Shown here: one piece after another, positions 11,901 to 23,519 of the stretch
Layout of the letters: every line of letters begins with the position of its first letter
How positions within the stretch are numbered: the stretch's first letter is position 1
Assembly (NCBI RefSeq): GCF_022539505.1
Contig: NC_061510.1
Span: forward strand, 395,542,249 to 395,606,248
Length of the DNA: 64,000 nt
DNA from: Lolium rigidum
Taxonomy: Eukaryota; Streptophyta; Magnoliopsida; Poales; Poaceae
Direction of reading: 5' to 3'
Translations under genes and position numbers: made by a program
The notes under the pieces: model-generated
What the model was told of the DNA's origin: nothing
The model's input: the letters and a program-made list of their open reading frames with translations, nothing else
Database searches by the model: none

Positions 11901-11910
11901 AGTTATATTG
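11901..11910 (-). promoter_or_regulatory. Probable TATA box of paralogue A
   Basis: The minus strand reads CAATATAACT, about 95 nt upstream of the ATG at 11809. Paralogue C has CAATATAAGG at the same distance (25236-25245). Confidence 0.5.
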
Positions 11911-11939
11911 CTTACGATTGCGCACTTGAACAATGAACC

Positions 11940-12453
11940 GAATCGGAGATGTGGACGTCTACAATCCGGAATCTTTTAATTATTCTAGACTTCTTCTAGC
12001 TACGGCAATACTCAAAATAACATGGCGCGTTTTCTTTCTCGACTTATACTAGACATAACTAAAGATGATGGCAAAGGAGCATGCATTAGAAATGTAAATC
12101 CTCGTAACTAGTGGTTAACAGGGACCGTAAAATACCAGGATGCACCTGCTTTCTCCAATATGTAAAAAAAGAATGTTATTTGGAAATATCAAAAAATATA
12201 AAATAAAATTTTCATGTACATGTTATATTCAATTTACTTGTGTAAATTTTCATTGAAAAATACGGTTGTATGTGGGCTACATGAAAATGATTTTTCTTTT
12301 CCAAATGGCACGAAAATAGGAAATTATATTTTCACACTTATCTCTAGCTCACACATGGTCCTATATATACATTGCCCACTCGAGACAAGGGAGATAATTT
12401 GAAGAGAGGCACTTACAATAAGGAAACACCAGCGGACCATTTGTAGAACATAA
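11940..12453. other. Intergenic, AT-rich; no gene seen
   Basis: No supported open frame. Part of it (about 12061-12110, GATGGCAAAGGAGCATGCATTAG) resembles 13790-13840, suggesting that the Harbinger-like relic in between interrupts a once-continuous or duplicated flank. Confidence 0.5.
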
Positions 12454-13680
12454 GAACATCTCTAGCATACCCGCATATAGGCCCAACCCTTAATGTCCCG
12501 GCCGATGTACGGGTTTGTCCCTTTTTCATCCATAACACACACTTGGTACAACTTGTCGGTCTGATAATTTTTTTGTAGGCCACCGAAAATGCGACCGTGC
12601 GGAGGGGCATATATAGCCCAATCATGTGTTCTTCCCCGCACTCTCCGCCGCATTCCCCACCGCGATTTCGCCACCAACGACTGATCCGTGCCCGCGACCT
12701 ATAGATCTAGCACCTCTGATGCACGATGTGGTCGAGGAACTCCTCAATCGGTGTGGGGGCGATTGGGAAGGTTGCAAGGCATCCTCGCGTGGCCATGGTA
12801 CCCCCGCTGCCCGTGACGATGATGAGGCATGCATGCAAGTGGCTCTCGGATGTGCGGCGTGAGGCGCTACACCAACTTCAGCCTCATTCCCACCTATGTT
12901 CTTCCGGCGGATGCTCAAAAAAAAAACCTATGTTCTTCCGGCATGAGGCACTACACCAACTTAGGCCTCACGCCGCCAACACGTTCTTCCGCCACGAGGC
13001 CAACATCATGGAGGCGCAGAGCTCGCGTGCCGCGCTGAGGCTAGCTTCCCCGCCACTGCCAGTGAAGATGGAGGACATCTCCACCGATGAGGATTCCGTC
13101 GACGAAGGAGCTTGCGCATGAGAAGATCGGGCCGGAGGATTTCGTTCGATGGTGCTACGTGGAGTGGGTCAGTGCGTTGATTGAGCAACGCTCCTTCTAG
13201 TAGCTTGCACAGGCCGCCAAGCGCAGCCACAAGGACGAGGAGTTGAACAACCTCCTCTTCTAGACGGGCGTCTGACATAGGAGGAGCGGCACCGGATCAC
13301 AGAGCAGCAAGCGGCTCTCTACGTTGACCTCGGATCCAATAGCAAATGAGTACGGTTGGCCGTGTCACTGTCGTACCCATAAGTTCCGGTGAGGTTTCTC
13401 GGAGCCCCACTTTAGCAACATTTTGGTAGAATTAGGGTAGCAGCAACCAATTGGTTTAGATTTTGCTCTGAAGGTTTGTATGAACTCCGCCTCTGAGTCT
13501 TTGTATAAACTGAATGTTGTTATGCATCCTTAACTGAATGTTTTATTTCTCCGATGAAGTTTTTTCTTTTCCAAAATTTACAGCTCCGTTTACATGTATG
13601 TTCTACCCGACGTAAAATTAGACCTAATATTGATTTTGCGGCCGGCACGTTTTTAAAGGCCCGTCTGCTAGAGATGCTCC
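12454..13680. mobile_element. PIF/Harbinger-like relic with CATCTCTAGCA inverted ends
   Basis: CATCTCTAGCA (12457-12467) and its exact reverse complement TGCTAGAGATG (13666-13676) bound the element. GGAGCATCTCTAGCAGA-type ends are familiar from grass Harbinger elements. The 3-bp target duplication is not clear (TAA on the left, AAC on the right). The interior holds short, broken plus-strand frames between 12626 and 13300, acidic and Ser/Glu-rich near MEDISTDEDSVDEG, with stops and frameshifts. I recognise neither transposase nor a Myb-like domain. The element is probably non-autonomous or decayed. Confidence 0.5.
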
Positions 13681-14000
13681 AACTGCAAGGCATGAACGCA
13701 GTACGGACTTTCGAGTCGGAAGGTTCGTACTTCCCTGCATTAGAACATGTAGAACTTGTTTTACAATCTTCTTAAAACAAAGACAGCAAAAGCTGATGGC
13801 GAAACAGAGCATGCATTAGTATAGAAAAAGTAAATCCTTGAAATAATTAAAATATGCACCATATAAAATTTCTTTGAGGGGATAATACGAGAGTGAATAT
13901 AATGAACTCGCAGGCATTTGATCCGGCAGCAAGTCGGCGTTCCATTGGTCCAACGATATGTGTGGGGTCCATTGCTGAAAGTTTTCTTCCCGTATACAAT
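13681..14000. other. Intergenic; no gene seen
   Basis: Contains CATATAAAATTTCTTTGAGGGG-like sequence (about 13857) also found 3' of paralogue C near 24658, consistent with a duplicated flank of the small-gene family. Confidence 0.5.
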
Positions 14001-14684
14001 CTAAAAAACAGAACAGAATACAACATGTGAGGGGCCCTTAGTGGAGAGAATTAATTGCTTCTTGTCGGTCGATCGGGTTAGGATCAGACAACTTGCTCTG
14101 TTCATCAGGCGAGCTCCGCACTGCCCACAGAACCGCTGTCCGGAGCTCTCCATGCCACGAGCCATCTCTTCTAGCGCCACTGAGAACGCGTTCTTGCAGC
14201 CGATCGAAGCCGAACGGAGGAACACGACGCGTTTCTCCGGCTGCGCGTCCAGCCATCCCAGGCACTCATGCCACTTCCCCGTCACTGTCCCCGCTGCCCG
14301 CGCCGGCGTTTACTAGTGGGCCAATGCACAACACCCTCGGTGTCAGGCAAACGGTACGCAGACTCCGCCGGTGAGTGCCTTCAGGGCCGAGCTCGGTGGC
14401 GACGTGAGCGCGTCAACGCAGAACTTGTCGTGCAGGAACACATCGGCGTAGGGGGGCGGGAGGGAGAGGAGGAAGTCACGGAGCACCAGGTTGGCGAGGC
14501 TGAGCGCGTCAAGGCTCTGCTTGACCGAGTGCGCGGCGAGCAGGAGCTGGTAGGCGATGGAAAGGTTGGCCGCGGCGAGGCGCGCCACTGCGTTGGCAGA
14601 GACAGCGTCGCTGTCTGGCGGGTCGACCACGGCGACCACGACGTTGTGGCCGTGCCGCAGCAGGTGCTTGGCCAACTCCACCAT
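14001..14684 (-). pseudogene. UDP-glycosyltransferase (UGT88-like) pseudogene
   Basis: Read on the minus strand, the 5' part encodes MVELAKHLLRHGHNVVVAVVDPPD..., matching the N-terminal half of plant family-1 UGTs of the UGT88 type, which glucosylate phenolic acceptors in the cytosol. The frame then jumps, after LHDKFCVDALT, to SALKALTGGVCVP and then to [12 protein letters not shown] and [14 protein letters not shown], regions that in intact enzymes lie far apart. Several hundred bases are therefore deleted, including the acceptor-binding middle. The C-terminal PSPG motif (W-APQ...HCGWNS) is absent, and frameshifts separate the readable pieces (14343-14684 and 14001-14285). It cannot encode a functional enzyme. 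Confidence 0.75.
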
Positions 14685-15634
14685 GGGTATCAGGTGGCCG
14701 ACACCAGCGACAGGTCGAGCATGAACATCCCGTACTAGTGCTAGAACAGATCCATCTTGGTTAAGAACGGAGGAAGTCGCTGCCGTTGGCGACTGCGCTC
14801 GTCATACAGGTCGATCGGGTGGGCTGACAACATGCTGTGTGCGCTTCTGCATGCAGAGGGGCGACAACACCACGTCGCTAGCGTGCATCCTCATCGTTGG
14901 ATCATCGAGTGCCCATGATTGAGGTGATTGGCCTTGCAGAAAGTCTCACCGGAACGTCGTGCTCCTGACGCAGCTCCGAAAAGGCACCTGACATTTGTGA
15001 AACAACGGCGGCAAGAGGCCAGGAGCTCGGCCGGAGATGAGTTTCCGCGTCGCGCGCAAGGTGGGGTGAGGAAAGGAGGGGTTTTATTTCCAACAAAAAA
15101 GTTGCGTTCCGTTGCGTGCGCACAAGGAGTGATTCAGGGCTCACGCGATCGATTTCTATCCTAGCTAGCCTCTGGTTGATCGAGACCGAAGCTTGAAGAC
15201 GATAAATAGTGCTCCTGGATCTTGGAGTTAGTTGGTTGGAGCGAGCAGGCAAATGAGGTAGTACATGGTAATGAGAACAGTCTTAATTGCTCAGTGGGTT
15301 GTGTGCTGAGATTTCTGCTGGCGTGTCCAGGACATGGGGCAGTTGCTGTTTGCGGGGACCAGCTTTTCTTCCCTGTTCATCTATCCAGATACGTGTTCAA
15401 TACCAGATATCGTGAAATGCATACTTTCTGTGGTCCTTCAACTTGCACGAATCTTGCGGTGCTGGCAGCCTTCGATGCGGCGGGATCAAATGCCGGCCGG
15501 TTCAACTACGAGTTTTCCGGATAATACTCCATACAAAATTTCAGTACTACTATATACATGTTACACGCACCAGAACAAACTACTAGGCTGATGTCAAACG
15601 AAACCACGGTTTAACCATGTGATGGCATGCCGAA
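14685..15634. other. Intergenic; no supported gene
   Basis: Short frames at 14902-15252 (-) and 15222-15591 (+) have no recognisable similarity or promoter context. The part from about 15522 (ATAATACTCCATACAAAATTT, then a GGTTTAACCATG-like stretch) matches the 3' flank of paralogue C at 24690-24814. Confidence 0.5.
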
Positions 15635-15840
15635 TTAATTGAGGTAACCTTCTACATCCATCTGCAATTCTTTCTCTGGATTACAAATGTCACATACATT
15701 TTTCCAAATAATATGGCGAATCGACCAAAAAAACAGCCGCGGGGCAGCCCAGAGGGGAAGAGGTCGTTGTGGCAGCGGCCGGGATCTCCCTGATGAGGAG
15801 GGGATGAAGCTCATCACGTAGGGGCTGACGCTTATCAGGA
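15635..15840 (-). pseudogene. Small two-TM protein, paralogue B (3' part only)
   Basis: The last 32 codons (FFWSIRHIIWKNVCDICNPE...DVEGYLN, stop at 15635) match the C-terminus of paralogue C (FWSIRHIVWESVCEVFNPE). The 3' flank AATTAATTGAGGTAACC also matches. Upstream, similarity fades into unrelated codons (GRSRPLPQRPLPLW), and no MAD...EEANRR start is present. This copy has lost its 5' half and the first membrane segment. It may be part of a third duplicate or a rearranged allele. Confidence 0.65.
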
Positions 15841-15961
15841 CGGCGAGAGGAGACAAGATGGTCGAATGTCTCTTTTTTTTACCACAACGTATAAGAGGAC
15901 GTCTCTGTTTTATTTGATGTTCTGATGACCGTCCATCGATTTTGACCCTTAGAACATACAT

Positions 15962-16261
15962 TTTGGAATTGTTTAAGTATTATAGGAATTACACAAAAAT
16001 TATCACCAATTTAATCAACGGTCACGATAAATTAGGTTAGACGGAGCCACACGTAACCTAGGTTCCATGCCAATCACCGTAAAAAAGCTCAAAATTACGG
16101 GCAAGCCTAAGGACCAGGCAACTGATACTTTATAAATCTCAGTCGACCGTTTTTTCTCCACGAACTTGAGTTCTAACATTTTTCTTGGTAGTTGGCCTCC
16201 GGTTGGATTTGTGTAGTCCATTGTCGTTTGAACTGTGCGCTTTCAGTTTGTCGTGGGCTTC
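15962..16261. other. Intergenic up to the LINE target site
   Basis: No gene seen. It ends in the LINE target duplication; the pre-insertion sequence resumes at 23357. Confidence 0.5.
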
Positions 16262-16275
16262 AAAGTTCAAACCAT
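16262..16275. repeat. LINE target-site duplication, left copy
   Basis: AAAGTTCAAACCAT at 16262-16275 is repeated exactly at 23343-23356, immediately after the poly(A) of the LINE. The leading AAA on the right side could also belong to the tail, so the secure core is GTTCAAACCAT. Confidence 0.9.
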
Positions 16276-16292
16276 AGTCATGAAAATGACCG

Positions 16293-19200
16293 TTGCTCCC
16301 CCATCCCCGTGCGCTCCACGCCGCGGCACCGCCGCGCTGCCCTCCCGCACCTACCTCCAGCTTCCCTAGACCCAACCTCCTCCCACCACCTCCCTCCACC
16401 CTCCCTCGCGGCTTTACCCCGGCGTTCCTCGGCCGCGCCGGCCCCGCGGGGCATCCCGGATCTGGATCCGCCGCCTCGCCGTCGCCTCTGCTCCTGGTTT
16501 CTCCACCGCCGGCGCGCGGTGGGACCCCGCGGCCCCAGCTGCGCAGCGTCGTCGTCTGCCACGACCCGATGGAGACGGCCTCTCCTGCGGTCTGCGCTGC
16601 GGTCAACGCCGCGCTCGGGGCATGGCGCCTTCAAGGCTGCCCACCCACCTCGTCTGCGCGTGCAGGTCCCTGCTCCGGTGCTCCGCGGCCCCTCCCCTCG
16701 GCATTAAAGGGCAAGATCTCCCGCAGATCCCACATGCGGGTGCGCTTCTCCCTCCCCAACGGCCACATTCATGGCGCGCTGTCCGCCACGCCACCGCGCC
16801 TTCACTGCGCGTCCCATCGCCCATCCCCTCCTACTCCGGCGGCGGGTGGCTCGAGGGAGTCTACGGACTCGGACGGGTGGACACACGTCCTGTCGCGCCG
16901 CGCGCGGCAGGAGCTTCGCCGCTCGGCCCGGCGGGAGGAGGAGTTATTGCGGAGACGGCTTTGCCCACCTCGCCCTCCTTTAATTCCACCCGCCCCGCGC
17001 CCTGGCTCCCTATCCTCCAAGCCAAGATCCTCCCCTTCCGCTGCCAGGGCCGTGACCACCTCGTCGCCGCCTGCCGTGATCCTCTTCGCTGCGGGACCTG
17101 CCTCCGTTGGGGTCACCGGGCGCGCGACTGTGGGCCCAGTTCTGCTGCTCCGCCGGCCCCTCCTGGCCCTCCTCGACCTGCTCTGCGGCCCGCTGTGCAC
17201 TGCGTCGACTCGCCCGGTGCCATGGCGTTCCTGGGCGACGCGGCCACCCGCACGGAGGAAGACTCCTGCTTCGTCGCCACGTCTTTCGACCTCGACCGGG
17301 CGCGCCTCGACTGGGAGCATTCCGCCATCGTCGTCTGGGTCATCTCGCCGCCGTCGGGCTTGGACCGCACGGACATCGACGACGTCTTCCGCCGCAAGTT
17401 CAGGCTGCGTTCCTCGGAACTGGCGGTGAGCACGCACCACCCTGAGCCCTTCCTCGTCAAGTTCTCCTCTGCGGCGATCCAGGACGAGGTGCTGCGCACC
17501 AAGCGGGCCTGCTTCAAGCTCGACGGCCTCGACGTCCATTTCCGGCCATGGAGGGCCGTCTCCCATGCCTACAACGCCAACCTCTTCCAGCGCGTGAACC
17601 TCTTCGTCGAGGGAGTGCCCCCTTTTGCGTGGCGGCCGGATATCGTCGACCAGATGTTTAGCCGCAAGTGTGCTATGCAACGCCTCGACGATGGCTTCAC
17701 CACCATGGAGAACACGGCGGCCTTCGGCCTTTGGGTGTGGACGGCGGACCCGCACCGTATCCCCAAGATTCTGTGGCTCACCTTCGCCAACAAGGCGCCG
17801 GATGGCCTCTCCTCGCTCGTTAGCGTCGACGAGGACCGCCCCGACCAGTGGAAGCGTGGCATGACCTTCCGCGTCCTCCTCCACGTCGACACCATCGAGG
17901 ACTTCTCCAGCGCCCCGCAGCTCGACGGCGGTGCGGCCATCTCGGACTACAGGCCGGCCTCGAACTCTCTTCCGCAGTGGTTCTACGGCAACGTCGACGG
18001 GCGGCAGGTCGACCCCGCCGGCCTCATGCCCTCGCCCATCCCTCCGCTTGGGGACCTGCGCCCGACCACAGAGGTGGAGGAGCGCCGCCTGCGGGATCGG
18101 AGCCGCGGCGCGGTCGACCGTCGCCACGCCGATGATCGGGCTTCCGCGCGTCGCCACGGGCATGGCTCGGCTGCTCGCTCACGCTCCCGCCATGGCCTCA
18201 GCTCCCATGCTTCGGCGGACCGGCGCTCCCGCTGACCAGAGCCTGCGGAGCGGCGCCGCAGCCCTTCGCGCCACGGAGGCGGGCGCTGCGACGACCGCGA
18301 CCTTCCCTCCCGCAGGCGACACGACGACGACGACGGTGAGGACCGCCTCGGTGAGCGGAAGGAGCAACTCCGGCGCCGATGGCCACGCGTCTCTTGGCCG
18401 CATGCCGGATGCGCGGCGTGAGCGCCACCGCTCGCCTCGCGGTTCACGCACTTCTGGCGGCCGCCGCCACGGCATGTTGTCTCCGGCAGTGGCGTCGCTG
18501 ATCATCCGCGTCTCCCCTGCACCCCCTCTCCAAGCGGCCTTGACGGGAGACGACGCACCTCTCTCCGAGGCGCAGGTCACTGAGAAGCTCCAGGCGCTCA
18601 TGCGGGACGGCATCGCCAACCTCCGCGCCTCGCTGCCAAGCATCCTGCGGCCACCCGCGCCAGCAGCTCCCCCGCGCCCTTCCTTCCAGTCCACCTGCAG
18701 GGACTGGACCGATGCGATCAGGGCCGCGCCGGCCGCCCTTCTGCCTGGCTCCTCCCGCCTGGCATCGCCGCCGCCGTGCTCGTTCTCGTGGCCGCCCACG
18801 CCCAGTGCTTGGGAGGAGGAGGACGCCCCTGCTGCTGGCGACGTGGGTTTGTCGGCATCGCCGCTTCTGTCGGGGCCGGCGTTGATCGAAGTGCCTGATG
18901 ATTGGGAAGACACGGCTGCGACGGGGACTGAAGCCTGGTTCGACGCCACCGATGACTCTGCGGCGCTGGCCGATGCGGTGGCCCTGGCGCCGTTGCTCAG
19001 CCCGGTGCGGTCTTCGCCCGCACCCCCTTCAGACTCGGCTCCTACGGCCACCTTCTTCAGCGTCGACGACCTGTTCGACCGGCCGCAAGTGCCGCTGCTG
19101 CCTCTGCCCATGCACACGCCCAAGGTGGCTGCCCCCGTCCAGCCTCCTACTGCCGAGGAGTTCGTGGCCTCCGCGGACAGGCGCAACTCGCGGCTGGCAG

Positions 19201-19472
19201 TGAAGCCGCGGCTGACGGCGATGGACAAGGCCCTGGCGGTCCTGCACGGCAAGATGGGTGTCGGGGGACCTGAGCTCCCTCTTGAGCAAGCACGACGCCT
19301 CTACGTCGACAAATACAAGTATGTGCTTCCACGCGGTGCCATTCAGGCCATGGCGACGCTGCTCCGGCTCAACATTCCCTCCATCACGGCGGCGGACGAC
19401 GCCCTCATCGCCATGGCTGGCCCTGGCGGCACCGACCTGCCACCCTCCGGCGTGCTCGAGCCCGTCGCCTAG
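16293..19472 (+). pseudogene. LINE ORF1 (nucleic-acid-binding protein), frameshifted
   Basis: Reading starts in one frame from about 16293 (Pro/Arg/Ser-rich, then DGWTHVLSRRARQELRRS). It shifts near 17000 to a frame with tandem CCHC-type knuckles (FRCQGRDHLVAACRDP, then CGTCLRWGHRARDC) and on through WPS-like sequence to a stop at 18235. It then resumes in the first frame to 19472 with an acidic middle and RLYVDKYKYVLP near the end. ORF1 proteins coat LINE RNA. The first cysteine of knuckle 1 appears to be lost (PFRC). At least two frameshifts are needed to read it through. Confidence 0.85.
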
Positions 19473-19672
19473 TGCTGCCTCCGTCTACGCCTCGCTGCAT
19501 CAGCCTCGGCTCTGTATCTCTTTATGCATCCTTTTAGCTTCTACGTCTCTCTGCATCATGCTACGGGATGGGCCTGTCATCCCGCTATCGGACCCTGCAT
19601 TCGCTACTTCGTCGTCTACTACTGCGTCTTCTACGGCTTCGCCGCTACCCCGTTGCACTACAAACCGTCCCT

Positions 19673-22600
19673 ATGCTAGGCCTTCTTCTTGACATTATCT
19701 GCTGGAATGTCCGCGGGCTGAATGATCAAGCTCGGAAAGACACGGTGCATGCCACTCTCGCGCAGACCACTTGCCACATTGCATGCATCCAGGAGACTAA
19801 GCTCGACTTCATCGACCACCAGACCGCGGGATACATTGGGGGCCATAGACTTCGCTCCTTTGCCCACATACCTGCCACCGGCACTCGGGGAGGAATCCTA
19901 CTCCTTTGGGATGAAGACCACGTCACCATCACCAACATACACATTGGCACTCACCTTCTCTCCGCGGATGTCACCACTCGCTCCTGCGGCACCACTTTCA
20001 GAATCACCACGGTCTATGGCCCTTCTGTTGATTCGGAGAAAACTGCTTTCCTGGAGGAAGCTATTGCAGCTAAACCGACGAATGAAGATGACAAGTGGCT
20101 CATTTTGGGGGATTTCAATCTCATCTACCAGGCGGAGGACAAAAACAACGGGAACCTGAATCTTCGTCTGATGGGGCAGTTCCGTCAGGCGCTCATCACT
20201 TGCCATCTAAAGGAGATCAAGCTGCAGAACCGCAAGTTCACTTGGAGCAACGGTCGGGATGATCCCACTCTGGTCAGATTGGACCGGGCTTTCTGCAACT
20301 CCGCTTGGGAGCTCGCCTTCGACAATCATGGGCTAAATGCTCTTTCTTCGTCCCTGTCCGACCATTGCCCGCTTCTGCTCTGCAACCTCAGTGGCCCTCG
20401 CCGCCCCGCCACCTTCCGCTTCGAAAACTTCTGGGTCAGGATGCCGGGCTTCCGTGAGCTGGTCACCAACACTTAGAATGTGCCTACCACTCACTCCCAG
20501 CCGGTCCATGTCCTCAACCATAAGCTCAAGCTAACGGCTAAAAAACTGCGCGCCTGGAGCAAGGGGCTTTTTTCTGATCATAAGCAACAGCTCATCATGG
20601 GCCTTGACATCATCCTTCAGCTCGACATCGCACATGAATCTCGCACCCTGTCTCCTGAGGAGAAGTCTCTTCGAGCCGCGCTCAAGCATAGGATGATGGG
20701 TCTCGCGGTTCTGGAACGTACGCGTAAGCGCCAAGCCTCGCGCATTAATTTCCTCCGGGAGGGCGATGCAAACACCAAATTCTTCCACCTTAGGGCCAAC
20801 TCGAGGCGGCGCAAGAATACTATACAGAGGCTACATCAAAATGAGGGATGGGCTTCTTCTCACGGCTGACAAAGCTCATATTATTGACGAGCACTTCTCC
20901 GCTTCTTTGGGCGCTCCTCCGACTCGCTCTCTGGACTTCAATTGGGAGGCCCTCGATCCCTCCGTCGAGGACCTCGATATGCTTGGGCTTCCTTTCTCTG
21001 AGGAAGAGATTCACCACACCATCACGTCCCTACCGCCCGGCAAAGCTCCTGGACCTGATGGATTCACTGTCAAATTTTTTCGCGCCTGCTGGCCCATCAT
21101 CAAGCACGACCTTATGAAGGTCGTCGATGCTTTCTCAGAGCTTACCATCAACAACATGCACATCATCAATGGTGCCAACATTGTTCTGTTGCCCAAGAAA
21201 GAGGGGGCCGAGGTGGTCACGGATTTTCGACCGATTAGCCTCATACACATTGTCCCGAAGATCATCTCCAAGGCCATGGCTTTGAGGCTGCAGCCCAGAA
21301 TGCATGACATCATTTCGCCGACCCAAAGCGCTTTCATCAAGTCTAGGAGCATCCATGACAACTTCATGTTTGTGCGTAATGCGGCACGCCGTTTTCACCA
21401 GAAGCGTTCCCCTACCTTGCTCATCAAGCTCGACATTGCCAAGGCTTTCGACTCCGTGCGCTGGGACTACATTCTCGACCTTATGCAGAAGCGGGGCTTC
21501 CCTAATCGCTTCCGGGCTTGGATCGCCTTGTTGTTCTCCTCGGCCACATCTAGGGTGCTCCTCAACGGCATCGCGGGCAACACGATCTCCCACGGGCGTG
21601 GCCTTCGCCAGGGCGACCCGCTGTCCCCACTTCTGTTTGATCTTGCCATGGACCCCCTTCCAAGAATCCTCGAGCTTGCCACGCAGTCTGGGATGCTGCA
21701 GCCGCTGCCTGGAAACTTGCCCAACTCTAGGATCTCCCTCTATGCGTATGATGCTGTGATCTTCCTCAAGCCTGCGGCAGCCGATGTAAACAATCTTTCC
21801 CTGTTGCTGCAAAATTTTGGTGAATCTACGGGTCTGATGACAAATGTGCTTAAGAGCTCCGTGGCTACCATCCGTTGTGACGAGATTGACATTGAGAACG
21901 CCCTTGCCGGTTTCCCTGTAGTTCGGGCCTCCTTTCCCATCAAGTACTTGGGCTTACCCATCACGCTTGGTCGCTTGCGTCGCATTCACCTCCAGTCCTA
22001 CGTGGACAAGGCGTTGTCTCGCCTCAACCCCTGGAAAGCAAAGTTCCTCAACAGAGCGGGTTGCATGGCTCTTGTGAAATCCGTCTTAACCTCCATGCAT
22101 ATTTACCTCCTTACCGCCCTAAAACTCGACAAGGCCACCATGAAGTCCTTTGATAAAATCAGCCGTGGCATGCTGTGGGCTTGTAGTAGCTCGGTTAGTG
22201 GTGGGAAGAGCAAGGTGTGTTGGGCTAAGGTCTGCCGACCAAAAGATCTCGGTGGGCTCGGTATCCTCGACCTCGAGAAATTCGCTCGGGCCCTTCGGCT
22301 GCGTTGGCTTTGGTTCGAGTGGACTACTCCTGACAAGCCCTGGGTTGGCTTACAGACTCCAAACGACGAGACGGACCGGAGTCTCTTCTGTGCGGCCACC
22401 AGGGTCACTTTGGGAGATGGGCACAAAGCTTCTTTCTGGCACTCCTCCTGGATGGACGGCAGGCCGCCAAAGCTCGTCGCCCCGCTTATCTTTGAGGTTT
22501 CCAAAAGGAAAAAGCACACTGTCCATGACGCTCTGGCCAATAACAGATGAATTTCGGATGTTGCTGTAACCTCCTTCACCGTCGAGCACATGACACAGTT

Positions 22601-23229
22601 CATCACCCTTTGGTGCATGCTGCAGAATGTTGCCCTCCTTCCTGGGACACCGGACGCGATCTCCTGGACCCTCACTGCAGATGGTATATATTCTGCTGGG
22701 TCGGCTTACAAAGCTCAGTTCCAGGGGGCCACGTCCTGCTCCTTCAAGCAGATTGTCTGGAAGGCGTGGGCGCCGCCAAAATGTCGCTTCTTCGCTTGGC
22801 TTGCGGTTCAAAACCGGCTGTGGACCTCGGACCGCCTCGCCATCCGAGGTTGGCCGCATCAGCCAAACTGTCAGCTTTGCAGATGCCAACCGGAGACCGC
22901 CAGGCACATCCTCTTCGAATGCCGCTACTCCAAAAGAATCTGGCAGCAGACCGCTTCCTGGCTACATTGCCCCTCGCTGCTAAACGACCTGGGCAGTGGT
23001 AGGGAACTGTCCTCCAGTACTGGCATGCCATCGCCGCTTCTCCGTCGACTTCTCGCAAAGGACTCCAGACCGCAGTCATCCTGGTCGGGTGGGAGATCTG
23101 GAAGGAGCGAAACGCTAGGGTTTTCAACAACAAGGCTTCCACGCCTATGGCGCTAATGCAGAAAATAAAGGACGAGGCCGCAAACTGGATCGCGGCTGGC
23201 GCAAAACATCTAGCGGTAGTATCCTCTTA
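19673..23229 (+). pseudogene. LINE ORF2 (endonuclease and reverse transcriptase), inactive
   Basis: Domains in order: APE-type endonuclease (IICWNVRGLND, CIQETKL, ILGDFNLI, SDHCPL) at 19690-20400; a helical linker; reverse transcriptase (FRPISLIHIVPKI, LDIAKAFDSVRW, RQGDPLSPLLF) at about 21000-21800; a zf-RVT domain (WAPPKCRFFAWLA, CQLCRCQPETARHILFEC) at 22760-22930; and the terminal ILVGWEIWKERNARVF segment. The catalytic YADD is YAYD at 21741-21752, so one metal-binding aspartate is gone. There are in-frame stops at 20474 (TAG) and 22548 (TGA), and frameshifts near 20840 and 23000-23100. Confidence 0.9.
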
Positions 23230-23342
23230 GGGTTTTGGCGGTGCCTTTTTCTTTTTTGTTTCTGTTTCGGCCTAGGCCGTGTCATGTTTGCTCCTTCTAT
23301 ATCAATATAAAAGGCAAAGCTTTTGCCTCTTGCTTCAAAAAA

Positions 23343-23356
23343 AAAGTTCAAACCAT
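23343..23356. repeat. LINE target-site duplication, right copy
   Basis: AAAGTTCAAACCAT, identical to 16262-16275 (see that entry). Confidence 0.9.
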
Positions 23357-23519
23357 GAAACAGGACGGTAAAGCAAGCAAATACTGAAAACAGTCACAGG
23401 CGGGTTCACTTGCTACGGTAGAAGGAAAAGGAAGACTAGGTGAAAGTAAAAAAAGAGCAGATCTAAAAAGGCGTATGTTGTATGAACTGTAGCTCCATTA
23501 CATCTCGTATGTTTTTTTT

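Larger units (their letters stand above)
16276..23345 (+). mobile_element. Near-full-length L1-type LINE
   Basis: A 7.07-kb non-LTR retrotransposon with ORF1 (zinc knuckles), ORF2 (endonuclease, reverse transcriptase, zf-RVT domain) and a short poly(A) tail at 23337-23345. It is flanked by a 14-bp target duplication, which shows target-primed insertion as a single event and a near-complete 5' end. Both ORFs carry frameshifts and stops, so it is dead. It inserted between paralogues B and C of the small gene family. Confidence 0.93.

Noticed and set aside
14902..15252. 116-codon minus frame and overlapping plus frames
   Set aside because: No similarity, no promoter context, and mutually overlapping.
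16802..18163. 453-codon minus frame and other long minus frames across 16.8-19.3 kb
   Set aside because: Shadow frames opposite a GC-rich LINE ORF1; they carry no domain.
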